DNA of 64,000 nt from Triticum aestivum (GCF_018294505.1 NC_057808.1:351981494-352045493), one strand, 5' to 3'. Shown: positions 11,564 to 22,853, counted from the stretch's first letter. Notes: generated from the sequence alone by a model not told the origin. Program-made: numbers and translations.

Positions 11564-14500
11564 CTATTTCGGATCCAGATTGGCACTGATGCTGAACTGC
11601 TGAGATGAGTCACCTGGAACAAAGTCAACAAGTTTAGTCTCATCAGCTGACTTAAATTTCATTGCCGGCTCATGCTCCGTGGTCGGCTTTTTCAAAGACG
11701 TCATATCTGCCGGGTCAACATTGTCCTTGTAAAACTTCAACTCCTCTGTCGCACAAACAGATTCAGCGTAAGCCGCGTCACCTTCCTCACACTCCAAGGC
11801 TATCTTTCGGCTGCCATGAACCGTAATGGTCCCATTGTGACCCGGCATCTTGAGCTGCAAATACACGTAACACGGCCGTGCCATGAACTTGGCGTAAGCC
11901 GGCCGCCCAAATAAAGCATGATACGGACTTCTTATCTTAACCACCTCAAAGGTTAATTTTTCCGCCCTGTAGTTGTACTCATCTCCAAAAGCCACTTCCA
12001 GCTCGATCTTACCAACTGGATATGCCGACTTACCAGGCACCACACCATGGAAAACAGTATTGGACTGGCTGAGGTTCTTATCAATCAACCCCATACGACG
12101 GAAGGTCTCATAATAGAGGATGTTGATGCTGCTGCCTCCGTCCATGAGCACTTTAGTGAATTTATATCCCCCCACCTGAGGAGCCACCACCAGGGCCAGG
12201 TGACCCGGATTATCAACCCGGGGAGGGTGATCTTCCCTACTCCACACAATAGGCTGCTCAGACCATCTTAAATAGCGTGGAACCGCCGGCTCAACAGCAT
12301 TCACAGCCCTTTTATGAAGCTTCTGATCTCGCTTGCACAGACTGGTGGTAAACACATGATACTGTCCACCATTGAGCTGCTTTGGATTGGTCTGGTATCC
12401 CCCCTGCTGCTGCTGCTGATGACCCTGGCCGGACTGCTGATTAAAGCCCCCTTGAACATTCTGAGAATTGGAATTTGAACCGCCGCCCGGGCCATGAAAG
12501 CCGCCAGCGCCTGAGCCGCCGCCCGGGCCACTGTTGCCATTGAAAGCATTGGAATTTTTAAAGGCCTTCATGATTGCGCAGTCCTTCCACAGATGAGTGG
12601 CCGGCTTTTCCCTAGAGCCATGCCTTGGACAAGGCTCATTCAACAACTGCTCAAGCGTCGGGCCTGACCCGCCGGCGCGGGGAGGTGGTCTCCCCTTGCG
12701 CCGGTGGTTGTTACCCTGTGAACTGGCGTTGGCCACAAACTCCATACTGCCATCAGCCTTACGCTTGTTACCTCCCTGGTTCGCCGGGTTATGCTGGGGG
12801 CCCTTGCCATTGCCATTCCGTTTTCCCTTCCCTGTCCTTTCATCATCCGACGCGGGATCCTTGGTACTATCAGAGTCGGCGTACTTAACCAGAGCCGCCA
12901 TCAGCGTACCCATATCATTGCAATCGCGCTTGAGCCGCCCGAGCTTCATCTTCAGGGGCGCAAAGCGACAATTCTGCTCTAACATTAAGACTGCAGAGCC
13001 GGCATCCATCTTATCAGATGAATGTATTATCTCTTTGACCCGGCGAACCCAATGGGTTGTAGACTCACCCTCCTGCTGCTTACAGTTAGTCAAATCCACA
13101 ATTGACATAGACTGCCTACAGGTATCTTTGAAGTTTTGGATGAACCGGGCCTTTAGTTCAGCCCAAGACCCGATAGAGTTCGGTGGCAGTCCTTTCAACC
13201 AAGTGCGGGCAGTCCCATCTAACATCATGGTGAAGTACTTGGCCATTGCCGCTTCGCTGACCTCCAGCAACTCCATAGCCATCTCGTAACTCTCGATCCA
13301 TGCTCCGGGTTGTAAATCAGCCGTGTAATTAGGTACCTTCCTAGGCCCCTTGAAATCCTTGGGCAGACGTTCATTACGGAGAGCCGGCACCAGACAAGGA
13401 ACACCTCTGGTCCTCGTAGGTATACCCGCGTCGATGGAAGCCGTCGGATAAGCCGGGAGTGGCTGGTAAGCCGTCAACTGAGCCGCCTGCTCCGCCTCTT
13501 GCCATGCTCTATCTTGGTCTACCGCATTAAAGGCCCCATTATGAACCGGGCCATGGCCAGGAGGCAGGTCACGGCGTCGGACATTGCTTGAGCCGGTCCC
13601 CGAGTCCATGTGCCTGCTATAACTCGGGCTCCGGCCTGGACAAGGGGTTGAATGAATCCTGTCCCGGCTATAAGAATATGCCTCCTGTTGCGCCAGAGCC
13701 GTCTGAAGGAGCTCTCTGACCCGGCGAGTCTGAACCGCCATTGGAGAGTCTCCATCGATTGGGAGAGCCGCCAGTCGCGCCACCGCGGCGACCATGTTTT
13801 CCAACGGGTTGGCATAATGACCCGGTGGTATTGGCACGTACTGAGGCGGGGCAGTGTTCACCCGGGGAGGCCCCATCACTTGGGGCCGAATTGACGTTCC
13901 CGCCCCGGGCGTCGTGATCTCTGGCGGGTTACTGGGCCCTGCACCAGGCATGTTGAAGAGGTTTCGAGGATCATAAACCGGAGGGAGTCGAGATTGGGCC
14001 TTTTGATGCCTCCTTCTCATGATCTCATTGGACGCGTTCTGATCCATCGTGAGCCGGAAAGACTGTGCCTGAATTAGCTGAGTCTGGGCGTCGAGAGCCG
14101 CCCTCTCCGCAGCCATCCTGATCCCTTCCGCCACCAGATCCTCCTTGGCTTTTGCTAGATCCAACTTTAACTGTGCCACCTCCGCGTCATGCTGAGCTTG
14201 ATCCGCTGGGGCGACCGTAGCGGTTAACAGGGTCGTCATCTTGTCTGTGAGATCCATCAGCGCCTGAGCCGGCGAGGGCACAGGGCTTCCTGCCCCGGCA
14301 GCGGGGTTTTGAACAGGTTGTGCGCCAGCCATGAAGATTCCAACCCGGCTCGGCGGCTCAAAGGGGTCCGGAACACTGTCGCCATCGGAACAACCCCTGA
14401 GCCTGCCATCTTGAAGTTGGTATAACGAATCGGTCTCCTCTGTGGATGACTCGCCGTCAGAGCGAGCGGCCGTCTCATCACCAGATCCAGATCCTTCAGA

Positions 14501-14746
14501 GAGCCCTCCATGGACGCATCCCACGAAAGCACGCTTCAAGGCAGGCAAAGTCCGGGCGGGTCGTGCACGTTGAGCCGTCTCGATGAGATCGGCGCAGAGG
14601 TCCGGCTCAGGGCCCGGCTCACCAATCTTGCCAATAAAGACATGGATTCCGCCGAAGGGGACCCGGTACCCGTACTCAATTGAGCCGGCGTCGGGGCCCC
14701 AGTTTGCATCGTCGATGTAGAGCTTGCCGCGACGACTCTTGGTCAT
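11564..14746 (-). pseudogene. gag: Gag and aspartic protease region of the Tat element, ended by a TAG
   Basis: The start ATG at 14746 is the first Met after the primer-binding site in this frame. The long N-terminal part is Pro/Gly/Gln-rich. A retrotransposon gag domain follows (around WIESYEMAMELL and TTHWVRRVKEII), then Gly/Asn/Gln-rich sequence. A Cys/His cluster in CPRHGSREKPATHLWKDC resembles the zinc-binding region of related gags. The protease has the catalytic DGGSS in VLMDGGSSINIL. The frame stops at TAG (11566-11564), and the following codons continue in phase into RT. One nonsense mutation therefore separates gag-protease from pol. I see no frameshift anywhere in the 6.4-kb frame. 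Confidence 0.88.
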
Positions 14747-14814
14747 CCGGCCCACAGCGTATCCCTTGAGCCCTTCGAAGCTGCCCTTCAAGAACTCAAA
14801 TCCACCGTGCGCTA

Positions 14815-14834
14815 GCCCCACGGTGGGCGCCAAC
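14815..14834 (-). other. Primer-binding site of the Tat element
   Basis: On the minus strand the 5' LTR end ...CA is followed at once by GTTGGCGCCCACCGTGGGGC, the expected place for the tRNA primer-binding site. I did not assign the tRNA. Confidence 0.65.
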
Positions 14835-15354
14835 TGTCGTGGAATTGTCACGGCAGATGTCCTCGTGCAAGGACTTAGTCGTGGAGCCATCGCAGCTAGG
14901 AAGCTTAAAGGGGTTAAACGGGACAAGGAACACGAGGGTTATACTGGTTCGGCCCCTTACGGTGAAGGTAAAAGCCTATGTCCAGTTGAGGTGGTATTAC
15001 TTAGGGTTTCGATGACCAGGGAGCTTTGTCTCTATGCCCGGCTCTCGATCTGTTGTCTCTCATTCTGAACCGCCGTCGGGTCGTCCCTTTATATAGAGAG
15101 GTTGACGCCCCGCGGCTCTCAGAGTCCCGGCCGGCTTATAGCAGTATCCGGCTCGGACTCTTAACTACTCTTGCCTTACATTACAAGTCTTGCCATAACG
15201 GCGGTTTATCACTACAAGCCTTAAGCCGCCTCCGGGTCTTAAGCCCACTATTGATCCGCCATCCTCTAGCCTGGTACTGGGCCTTACGTGATGATCATTA
15301 TAACGTAACCCGACCCCTCCTGGGCGGGTGACTCTGATGGTTATATCCTCAACA
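14835..15354 (-). repeat. 5' LTR of the Tat element (right copy)
   Basis: 520 bp, from TGTCGTGG to CCTCAACA on the plus strand. It differs from the left LTR by 16 hand-counted substitutions and a 15-bp insertion. It drives gag-pol transcription leftward. Confidence 0.9.
15087..15098 (-). promoter_or_regulatory. TATA box of the Tat 5' LTR
   Basis: The minus strand reads CTCTATATAAAG, a strong plant TATA element, and it is conserved in the left LTR near 2582-2593. Confidence 0.7.
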
Positions 15355-15359
15355 GTAAC
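15355..15359. repeat. Target-site duplication, right copy (GTAAC)
   Basis: These five bases match 2340-2344 and close the Tat insertion. Confidence 0.9.
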
Positions 15360-15771
15360 CATAGAGCTTTCCACCAGCCATATATGCATGTAGTATAGCA
15401 TTATCCTGTTCATTACTCTCTATGTGTTACATTGCCAGCATATTCCATGTGCTAACCCATTTTCGGGCTGCAACATTTCATGTTGCAGACTCTTCAGACG
15501 ACGAGTAAGGTGCCTTAGGTTTTGGTCTTATACTCAGTGATGCCGTTGGAGTTGATGGACTCGCTTATCTTCCAAGTCTTCCGTTGTTATCATTTTTAGA
15601 TGGCCTTAAGCCATATTTATTGTATTAAGTTCTCTTTTGAGACATTTGATGTAATAAGTGTGTGATTGCTACTCTGTTATAAATCCTTCGAGTACTGTGC
15701 GTGTCAGCATTACTGATCCAGGGATGACACTGATGCACATAGACTTGACCGTCTGAGGTCTGGTCGCTACA
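15360..15771 (+). repeat. 3' LTR of the outer chromovirus, second part
   Basis: This continues the LTR interrupted at 2344 and ends GGTCGCTACA at 15771. The expected 5-bp target-site duplicate would be CAAGT (15772-15776), but its partner is outside the window. Confidence 0.75.
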
Positions 15772-15871
15772 CAAGTTCAAAAGGAAAAGCCTGCCGTGTT
15801 CGCGTCGCACCCCCACACGGTTGGTCCGGCACGCCGCTCAAGGGGGAATGTGTGCTGTGTTGCATTTTCAC

Positions 15872-16122
15872 TTACAAGTGGGACTGCAGTTGAGCAAACC
15901 GACTATCGGCAAACCCCCACCCCGCCCACCGCACGATGGCTGAGAAAACAGGAGGGAGAAGAGATGGATGTAGCACGGACTCCAAGAAAATTGGTGTCGG
16001 ATGGGACTCGTGTGGGTGGCGTGTGCCATACTGCTAGACATGAATGCTAGTTATGGCCCATGCCACCCCACTATATCGAGGTGCTGGTTACATAGAACAA
16101 ATATCCTGGAGTCCGTGCTCAG
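15872..16122. repeat. Duplicated non-coding segment, copy 1
   Basis: From ttacaagtgggactgca onward this matches 17025-17347 with many substitutions. Shared blocks include cggcaaacccccacc, gtagcacggactccaag and ggcccatgccacc. It contains no convincing ORF. The rest of 15772-16440 shows only short incidental frames. Confidence 0.7.
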
Positions 16123-16440
16123 CCCTCCTCTATCTCTCTTCTCAGCCAGGCAGCAGACGCTCATATGCGGTCCCACATGTCAGTGAAAATGCAAGAGGAC
16201 CCACTGAAGCTGCACATCTTTCACCTTGAAGTGCTGGTGATGAAAAACAAATCCAATAAAGATCTTCGGTGGCCGCTTTTGGAGTTACTCAAGAGTAGTA
16301 AGATTCTATTTACAGTTTGACCCAAGATGCACATCACATGGCTTCAACTCCCACTCCATTTTCTTGCATGACACGACCTGGATGCTGCATGTCCCACGTG
16401 TCGGCAAAAGGAGGAAGAACTCGACCAAATCTCCGGTTGT

Positions 16441-17024
16441 GCTCTCGGATTATACTAGTTGTGCTAACTTAAAATTTTATTGTGTAGAATGGATGCAAGT
16501 TTTGGTATTGGGAAGAACAGTACAATGATATATTGATAGAGCGCAGTTTAGTAGATGTTCTAGCACTTTTAGCTAGCATAGAGGCTAGAGATGAGACTAG
16601 TGCACTTGTTGACAGAATAGAGGCTAGACACGTCTACTTCTTTACACTCGAAGAAGAAAGAAGCACGCAAGATCGAGCCTCCGTAGATCAACAATGAATG
16701 CATCGAGAAGGCACTAATCCAATTTACAGGAGCAGTTATGGAAGTTGGATATCTTCTAAAATGTATTCTTGTGGTTCTTGTTTTCTTTGGTCTTGCTTTT
16801 CTAGTGAAAATTTTGGTGATGTATTTCCATGTACCAAAAAATCAATGATGAAAAAAAGATATGTGTTTGCAAAGAAAAATGTACGCGGCCAGGATGCATC
16901 CGCGCGTTCGGCGCACGGCCACCGCATCCGGGAAATGGCCCGGACACGACCCCATTGCCCTACCCAAACGGACAGAATCCAGGCAAAACGGAGGTCCGTT
17001 TGGGGTCGTGCGTTGGAGTTGGCC
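16441..17024. mobile_element. Possible PIF/Harbinger-type element end
   Basis: Sequence from about 16860 to 17024 is GC-rich (blocks such as atgcatccgcgcg and aaacggaggtccgtttgggg). It ends cgttggagttggcc, which resembles the terminal sequence of grass PIF/Harbinger elements. TTA follows directly, the 3-bp target typical of that superfamily. The undisturbed copy of the flank at 15872 shows where the insertion edge falls. The left terminus was not found, so the element is truncated or too diverged. The stretch 16441-16690 holds only broken frames. Confidence 0.35.
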
Positions 17025-17347
17025 TTACAAGTGGGACCGCACTTGAGGAAACTGACTAACGGCAAACCCCCACCTCACCCGCCGTGCGATGGCTGAGTTA
17101 GAGAAACGACGAGGTTGAAGAGATTGTTGTAGCACGGACTCCAAGAAATATGGTGTCAGATGGAAGTCGTGCTGGTGGTGTGTGCTGTACTCCTGGACGT
17201 GAATGCTTGTTCTGGCCCATGCCACCCTACTACTCCTACTACTTATAGTAGTAGTATCGAGGATTCGAGGTGCTGGTTACGTACAGCGAACACATTAACA
17301 TATGGCCGACCTCACACTGTGGCCAAATTTCCTGGAGTCTGTGCTAG
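17025..17347. repeat. Duplicated non-coding segment, copy 2
   Basis: Diverged partner of 15872-16122. Its left edge coincides exactly with the end of the Harbinger-like sequence, and its right edge is near ctggagtctgtgct. Confidence 0.7.
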
Positions 17348-17511
17348 GTTAAAAAGTGTTCTTTGTGAGGATGGGTGGCTGGTCTCAAGTTTAAAACTTG
17401 TTGTATTACGTACGTAGACGTAGATATAGTGCAGCATGTGAAGCTAGTACAAATAGTGTACTATTGTTTATTGGCCTCATCCGATAACCTGTTGCACCGT
17501 CGCAGCACCCA

Positions 17512-19318
17512 CTCAGAGAAGCGACTCGAAAGCCATTCATAAATTTAGTAAGTTTATCACAGGCATATCATTTTATTACATACAACATGTCATCAAGCCA
17601 CAACGACAATGAGGATACATTAAAAATACTAAAGTTTTCATCACACAACAAATAACAAGCAATGAAATGAACTTCAACTCAACCAATCCTCGGCGTTGGA
17701 AATGCTTGCTTTGAACCACAAGTGATTCTCTGGGAAGAGCCAGCTACTGTCAATCTCGAGACCAACGCAGGACTAATCATCCAGGCTGAAGCGGCCTACT
17801 ATATCACGACCAGGGTAGGGAACCACCACAATGTCCAACATATAGATACAGTTGCTTCTCATAAATGGTAGTAACGTTGTGTCAACAGCAGTTGGATCGC
17901 CTTTCACCATCATTGGATAGTTTTGTCCAAGGAAGAGCAAGTTTGCTCCAAGACTATCAATACTATACCAGGGAGAAGGTGTTGGCGCTAGCACACTAGT
18001 ATCCATCCCGAATACCATGCAACGGGTGTTGGAATAGGTCCAGAGAGTGCGACCATGGGAGAGAACACCTGCTCCCTCAGTAGTAACATCAGCAGTGGGC
18101 TGTATACAGACAAGAAGTGGTGATCCATTGGAATTAGTTATAAAAAAATTCAAGTATAGGTGGTGGAATGTTCACAGGACCTTGGAAACACAAGAAGAAG
18201 GTTAATTAGTAGAGAAGGGAAACATGCTAACTCGCATGCATGTGGATGAAACAATTATAATTACGGTGGAAGACAAACGTACCAAAACTACGAGGATCCC
18301 ATGCAAAAACAGTGCCACGAGTGGTGGCAGCAAACACAAGACCCTCGTATTCAATTGCATCATAGTACACATCTGTGTATAGAAACTGATTTTTGAGCAA
18401 TATCCATCCAGTCGAACCATGAAGGACGGCAACAAGCTTGTCGAAGATAGCAACAACTTGATAGTTCTTGCAATTCCAAGAGCGGTTGGGAACTCGAGAA
18501 ATTGCTATCTTCCGTAGACGACAGTCACCATGATCATATTTGAACGTACGTAGATCATCCGTGTGCTCAACCTCAGGGCACTCGGAGATTTTTGGAAGTG
18601 GAATCCGCTGATGAGTGTACACATTCACAAGTTCCCACTCGCAGTTGTACCCAATATAAACAACCCAATCTCCATTTGCGCATGCCCAAGCCTTGCCCTC
18701 AAGCGATGGCATCTTAACATGATACGTATCATTATCAAGCGGCATCAACTTGCACAAGGCGAGGCTTCCCTCGTCCCCGCGCCAGTCAGCAGGGTCACGA
18801 CGAAGAAGATAGGGGAGATCAAACCGCTCCTGGACCCTTGGGTTCCTTGTAATGATGTTATTAGTTGAGTCGAGAATGGTCTTGAACGAACCTGCCATGC
18901 TAGCCGAGGTGATGACGTCGCACCGATCAATGAGTTCCCCCACCACGTCATCTTTCAGATCGGGGCAAGAATAACGGGGTCGTTTCCGGCTTGTTCCCTC
19001 CATGGAGAAGACGATCGAACAATGGCAGAAGGAAGGGTGAAGGAAAATGGAGGAGGGAGGAAGAGCGTGCGACAACAGTTCCAAATCAAGAGGGAAAGGC
19101 GAAGAGTCGGTGGACGATTGCCAGTTTGCCACGGTACACGAAGAGGCACCCCGGCCTACACGTCCTTTCGGAAATTGTACAAAAGGACTCGTCGTCATCT
19201 CACTGACATGTTGGAACGGGACCACATGTCAACGAAACATGGTGTGTAATTTCTCGTGCAAAATGCGATCTGGCCGCGTTGGCCCGAGGTGCCGCATTAG
19301 TTATCGACCTTTATTTTT
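17512..19318. repeat. Segmental duplication carrying DUF295-like gene, copy 1
   Basis: This unit matches 20931-22853 from gactcgaaa...attcataaatt through the gene and its upstream region to the shared tttattttttaa end. The two copies lie about 3.5 kb apart in the same orientation, so they arose as a tandem duplication. Confidence 0.85.
17674..19003 (-). pseudogene. DUF295-type (F-box-associated) gene, copy 1, broken in exon 2
   Basis: Exon 1 runs from the ATG at 19003 to 18283 and is fully open. It begins MEGTSRKRPRYS, then a helical stretch that could be a degenerate F-box, then DUF295 features such as NGDWVVYIG and RIPLPKI. Donor GTACGT at 18282 and acceptor AG at 18181 define one short intron, conserved in copy 2. 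Exon 2 is broken. A 77-bp deletion relative to copy 2, with the short repeat AAC at both edges, shifts the frame and creates TAA at 18136-18134. A CAG-to-TAG change at 17775-17773 adds a second stop. DUF295 proteins are a large cereal family often annotated as F-box substrate receptors. No function is known for this one. Confidence 0.75.
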
Positions 19319-20408
19319 TTAACATACAATCTGAGTGGATAGCTCCTGTGGTCATCACACGTGAGCGGATATATAGGTGGGCTAGGTGGGCAGGCGGCAA
19401 CAATCTAAGTGCTAAAAGAGTTGATCTCGAAAAAATAGTTGATCCAATGCTTGGTTTTGTTTGGATTTTCCAACTATGACCATTGGATAGAGTGAATCAA
19501 TGGCTTATGTTCAAAGTTATTCTCGTACTATAGAATGGTATAGGAACGTGGAGAGATTTGGTTGATTTTATATCGCTGAATAATATAAAATATTATGAGT
19601 GCAGATGCTCCACCCCGAGGTTTGTAGCTCCTTCTCGGTCGTCTGGAATCTATGTTCTTCCAGTCTTTCGTTTAAGACATGAGCTTTGTTCATCCTGTTG
19701 CTGACACATGGGACATCTATATGCCTCCATTTTACAAAATCATAATATATGCCTCCATGACACGCGGGACATCTAGCATCAAGGTGGCGTGTCATGCAAG
19801 AAAATGGAGATATGCAGTGCGTAAGTGAGTCGTGCACTTCGATGGCACCTAGTACTACGCAATAATTTTTCTCCTCGATGGCACGTGAATAGTGCATGTA
19901 CTCAATGACAGAGCACGGGATGGTAGCCATGGACATGGCCGGCCCTTTTTGAAGAGAGTACTAATAAATACGTAACTTTGATGTGTCCCGTCAACTCGCA
20001 GAACGACGAGAAGCTTGCTTACTACGCCTTCTCCCTCACCAACGCGTGCGCGGTGGCTCGCGGCACAAGGAGAAACTTTTGCTTACAAGCGGCAGACGTG
20101 CAGCAGTTCATTTGGTGTCAGATTGCCAGAAGTAGTACAGTACCATCATTATTGTTCGACTTCCGGTAGAGGAGAAGAGCCAAGCGCAAGGTCACCTACT
20201 AACCTAGTACAGTACTACTACAGCCAAAGCTGGTCCACCTTTTTAGAGCATGGTTAATTAATATAGGCGGATCTTGCAGCGGCACATCATTTAGAGCAAG
20301 TACTCTCTTCGTAGGATCAAAGGAAGTGAAACAAAAGTTGGAGTGGATGCTAGATTGCCAATTAAAACATGATTACATAGGAAAAAAATCATATAGCATT
20401 CTATCCTA
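19319..20408. other. Intergenic DNA between the duplicated genes
   Basis: No coding frame is convincing. About 50 bp near 19768-19818 match 16356-16405 in inverted orientation (shared core tccattttcttgcatgacac), suggesting local shuffling of flanking sequence. Otherwise unremarkable. Confidence 0.5.
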
Positions 20409-20713
20409 CTCCCTCCCTCCCGGTTTATAGGGCTCAAATCTCATCAACCAAGGCATTTTGTGAGTGGAGGAATATATCTCGTACTTTACAAAACTACCCC
20501 AATTAAACTCATGCATTAATTTGGATTAATTACAGTGCATGCATGCTTGGCCCCTTGATGAGTAGGAACATTACATGCATTGGTGTGTTCCTTTTTAATT
20601 CTTGCATGCAAAGATTTAATGCGCATTGGAAACTAAAATGAGATGGAGATGAGCCCTCTAAATTGGAAAAACAAAAAAGTTGAGATAAGCCTTATAAACC
20701 GGAAAGGAGGGAG
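20409..20713. mobile_element. Stowaway-type MITE (Tc1/mariner), 305 bp
   Basis: It begins CTCCCTCC and ends GGAGGGAG, forming terminal inverted repeats (ctccctccctcccggttta against aaccggaaaggagggag). TA is present on both sides (20407-20408 and 20714-20715). The TIR sequence and TA target are diagnostic of Stowaway. Non-coding. Confidence 0.9.
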
Positions 20714-20930
20714 TATGAATCAAACGACCAATGTAGGAAAATTATGAGGGGGTCTCTCCAACAGTGTTCCTCGGCTCGCACCTAGCATCACGGTGGTCGA
20801 ACTTGGAGTCATTCATCTGGTACACGTGGCATCTCAGATCTGGTACTCCAATTTTAGGTTGGCTCTATGTGATGTGGCAACTTCATATACTAACCGGATG
20901 CTGGCTATACTACTACGGTACTCACACTCC

Positions 20931-22853
20931 AAGAAGTGACTCGAAAACTATTCATAAATTGAGTCTATGACACGCATTTGCAAATGTACCATTCATTACA
21001 TACAACAAGTCATCAACACACAACGACAACGATGATACATGTTGGATTATAGATTATTTCCAACAAAACATTCCAGTAAATACTAAAGTTTTCATCACAC
21101 AACAAATAACAAGCAATGAAATGAACTTCAACTCAACCAATCTTTGGCGTTGGAAGCGCTTGCTTTGAACCATAGGTGCTCTGGGAAGGGCCAGCTATTG
21201 TCAATATCGAGAGCAACGCAGGACTGATCATCCAGGCTGAAGCGGCATACATCAGGAGCAGGGTAGGGAACCACCGCAATGTCCGAGGTATAGATACAGT
21301 TGCTTCTCATAAATGGTAGTAACGCTGTGTCAACAGCAGCTGGATCGCCTTTAACCATCATTGGATAGTTTGGTCCAAGGAAGAGCGAGTTTGCTCCAAG
21401 ACTACCAATATTGTACCAGGGAGAAGGTGTTGGCGCTAGCACACTAGTATCCATCCCGAATACCCTGCAACGGGTGTTGGAATACGTCCGGAGAGGGCGA
21501 CCATGGGAGACAACACCTGCTACCTCAGTAGTAACAATCATAGTGCACTGTATACAGACAAGAAGAGGTGATCCATCGGAATTAGTTGGCAGGCGCCACT
21601 GAGTATATAAGTTATGCTCGTCCCCATGCTCGTGATCATCACCATCGTCATCTCCCCCTTGGTTATAAAATTTTTCAAGTATAGGTGGTGGAATGTTCAC
21701 AGGACCTTGGAAACACAAGAAGAAGGTTAATTAGTAAAGGGAAACTTGCTAACCCGCATGCATGTGGCTGAAACAATTATAATTACAGTGGAAACCAAAT
21801 GTACCGAAACTACAAGGATCCCATGCAAAAACAGTGCCACGAGTGGTGGCAGCAAACACAAGATCCTCGTATTCAATTGCATCACAGTACTCATCCGTGT
21901 ACAGAAACTGATTTTTGAGCAATATCCATGGACGAACCGTGGAATCAGTAACGACGGCAACAAGCTTGTCGAAGATAGCAACAACTTGATAGTTCTCGTA
22001 ATTCCAAGAGCGGTTGGGAACTCGAGAAATTGCTATCTTCCGTAGACGACAGTCACCATGATCTTATTTGAATGTACGTAGATCATCTGTGTGCTCAACC
22101 TCAGGGCACTCCGAGATTTTTGGAAGTGGAATCCGCTGACGAGTGTACACATTCACAAGTTCCCACTCGCAATTGTACCCAATATAAACAACCCAATCTC
22201 CATTTGCACCAGCCCAGGCCTTACCCTGAAGCGATGGCATCTTGACATCACACATATCGTTATCAAGCGGCATCAACTTGCACAAGGCGAGGCCTCCGTC
22301 GTCCGCGCCCATGCGAACAGGCTTATAGCAAAGAAGATATGGGAGATCAAACCGCTCCTGGACCCTTGGGTTCCTTGTAATGATGTTATTAGTTGAGTCG
22401 AGAATGGTCTTGAACGAACCTGCCATGCTAGCCGAGGTGATGACGTCGCACCGATCAATGAGTTCCCCCACCATGTCATATTTCAGATCGGGCTCGGAAT
22501 AACGGGGTCGTTTCCGGCTTGTTCCCTCCATGGAGAAGACGATCGAACAATGGCAGAAGGAAGGGTGAAGGCAAATGGAGGAGGGAGGAAGAGCGTGCGA
22601 CAGCAGTTCCAAATCGAGAGGGAAAGGCTAAGAGTCAGTGGATGGTTGCCAGTTTGCCACGGTACACGAAGAGGCGCCCCGACCTACACGTCCTTTTGGA
22701 AATTATACAAAAGGACTCACCATCGTCTCACTAACATGTTGGAACGGGACCACATGTCAACGAAACATAATGTGTAATTTCTCGTGCAAAATGCAATCTG
22801 GCCGCGTTGGCCCGAGGTGCCACATTAGTTATCGACCTTTATTTTTTTAATGG
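20931..22853. repeat. Segmental duplication carrying DUF295-like gene, copy 2
   Basis: Partner of 17512-19318. It is slightly longer because it keeps the 77 bp lost from exon 2 of copy 1. Confidence 0.85.
21128..22531 (-). pseudogene. DUF295-type (F-box-associated) gene, copy 2, one nonsense mutation in exon 1
   Basis: Exon 1 is 22531-21805 and exon 2 is 21705-21128, joined by a GT-AG intron at the same place as in copy 1. Together they give 434 codons plus stop. Exon 2 is intact, with an Asp/Glu/His-rich insert (GGDDDGDDHEHGDEH), then LLVCIQ, LFLGPNYP, the family-typical SNCIYTSD and a C-terminus ending KDWLS. Exon 1 has a TAA at 22066-22064 where copy 1 has TAT (Tyr). That is the only disabling change I found, so loss is probably recent. 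The upstream leader is conserved with copy 1. As with copy 1, no molecular role can be assigned beyond DUF295 membership. Confidence 0.78.

Larger units (their letters stand above)
2345..15354 (-). mobile_element. Complete Tat-lineage Ty3/gypsy retrotransposon nested in the chromovirus LTR
   Basis: This 13,010-bp element has LTRs of 505 and 520 bp and GTAAC target-site duplications on both sides. Its genes run on the minus strand, so the right LTR is the 5' LTR. In the minus direction the order is LTR, primer-binding site, gag-protease, RT-RNase H-integrase, a 188-bp tandem repeat, a gene on the opposite strand, polypurine tract, LTR. An extra antisense ORF after integrase and tandem repeats in the same place are known traits of the Tat lineage (Grande, RIRE2 and Retand relatives). 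A hand alignment of the LTRs gives 16 substitutions (14 transitions) and one 15-bp indel, so insertion was fairly recent. Confidence 0.9.

Noticed and set aside
12597..13289. 230-codon plus-strand frame opposite gag
   Set aside because: Antisense shadow of the gag coding sequence in the Tat element, with no start context or domain.
16698..17096. 132-codon frame and its antisense 109-codon partner
   Set aside because: No domain. It crosses the edge between the Harbinger-like terminus and the duplicated flank, so it cannot be one gene.
19022..19322. Plus-strand frames upstream of DUF295 copy 1 (and at 22519-22850)
   Set aside because: They overlap the leader and start of the DUF295 genes on the other strand and are duplicated with them.
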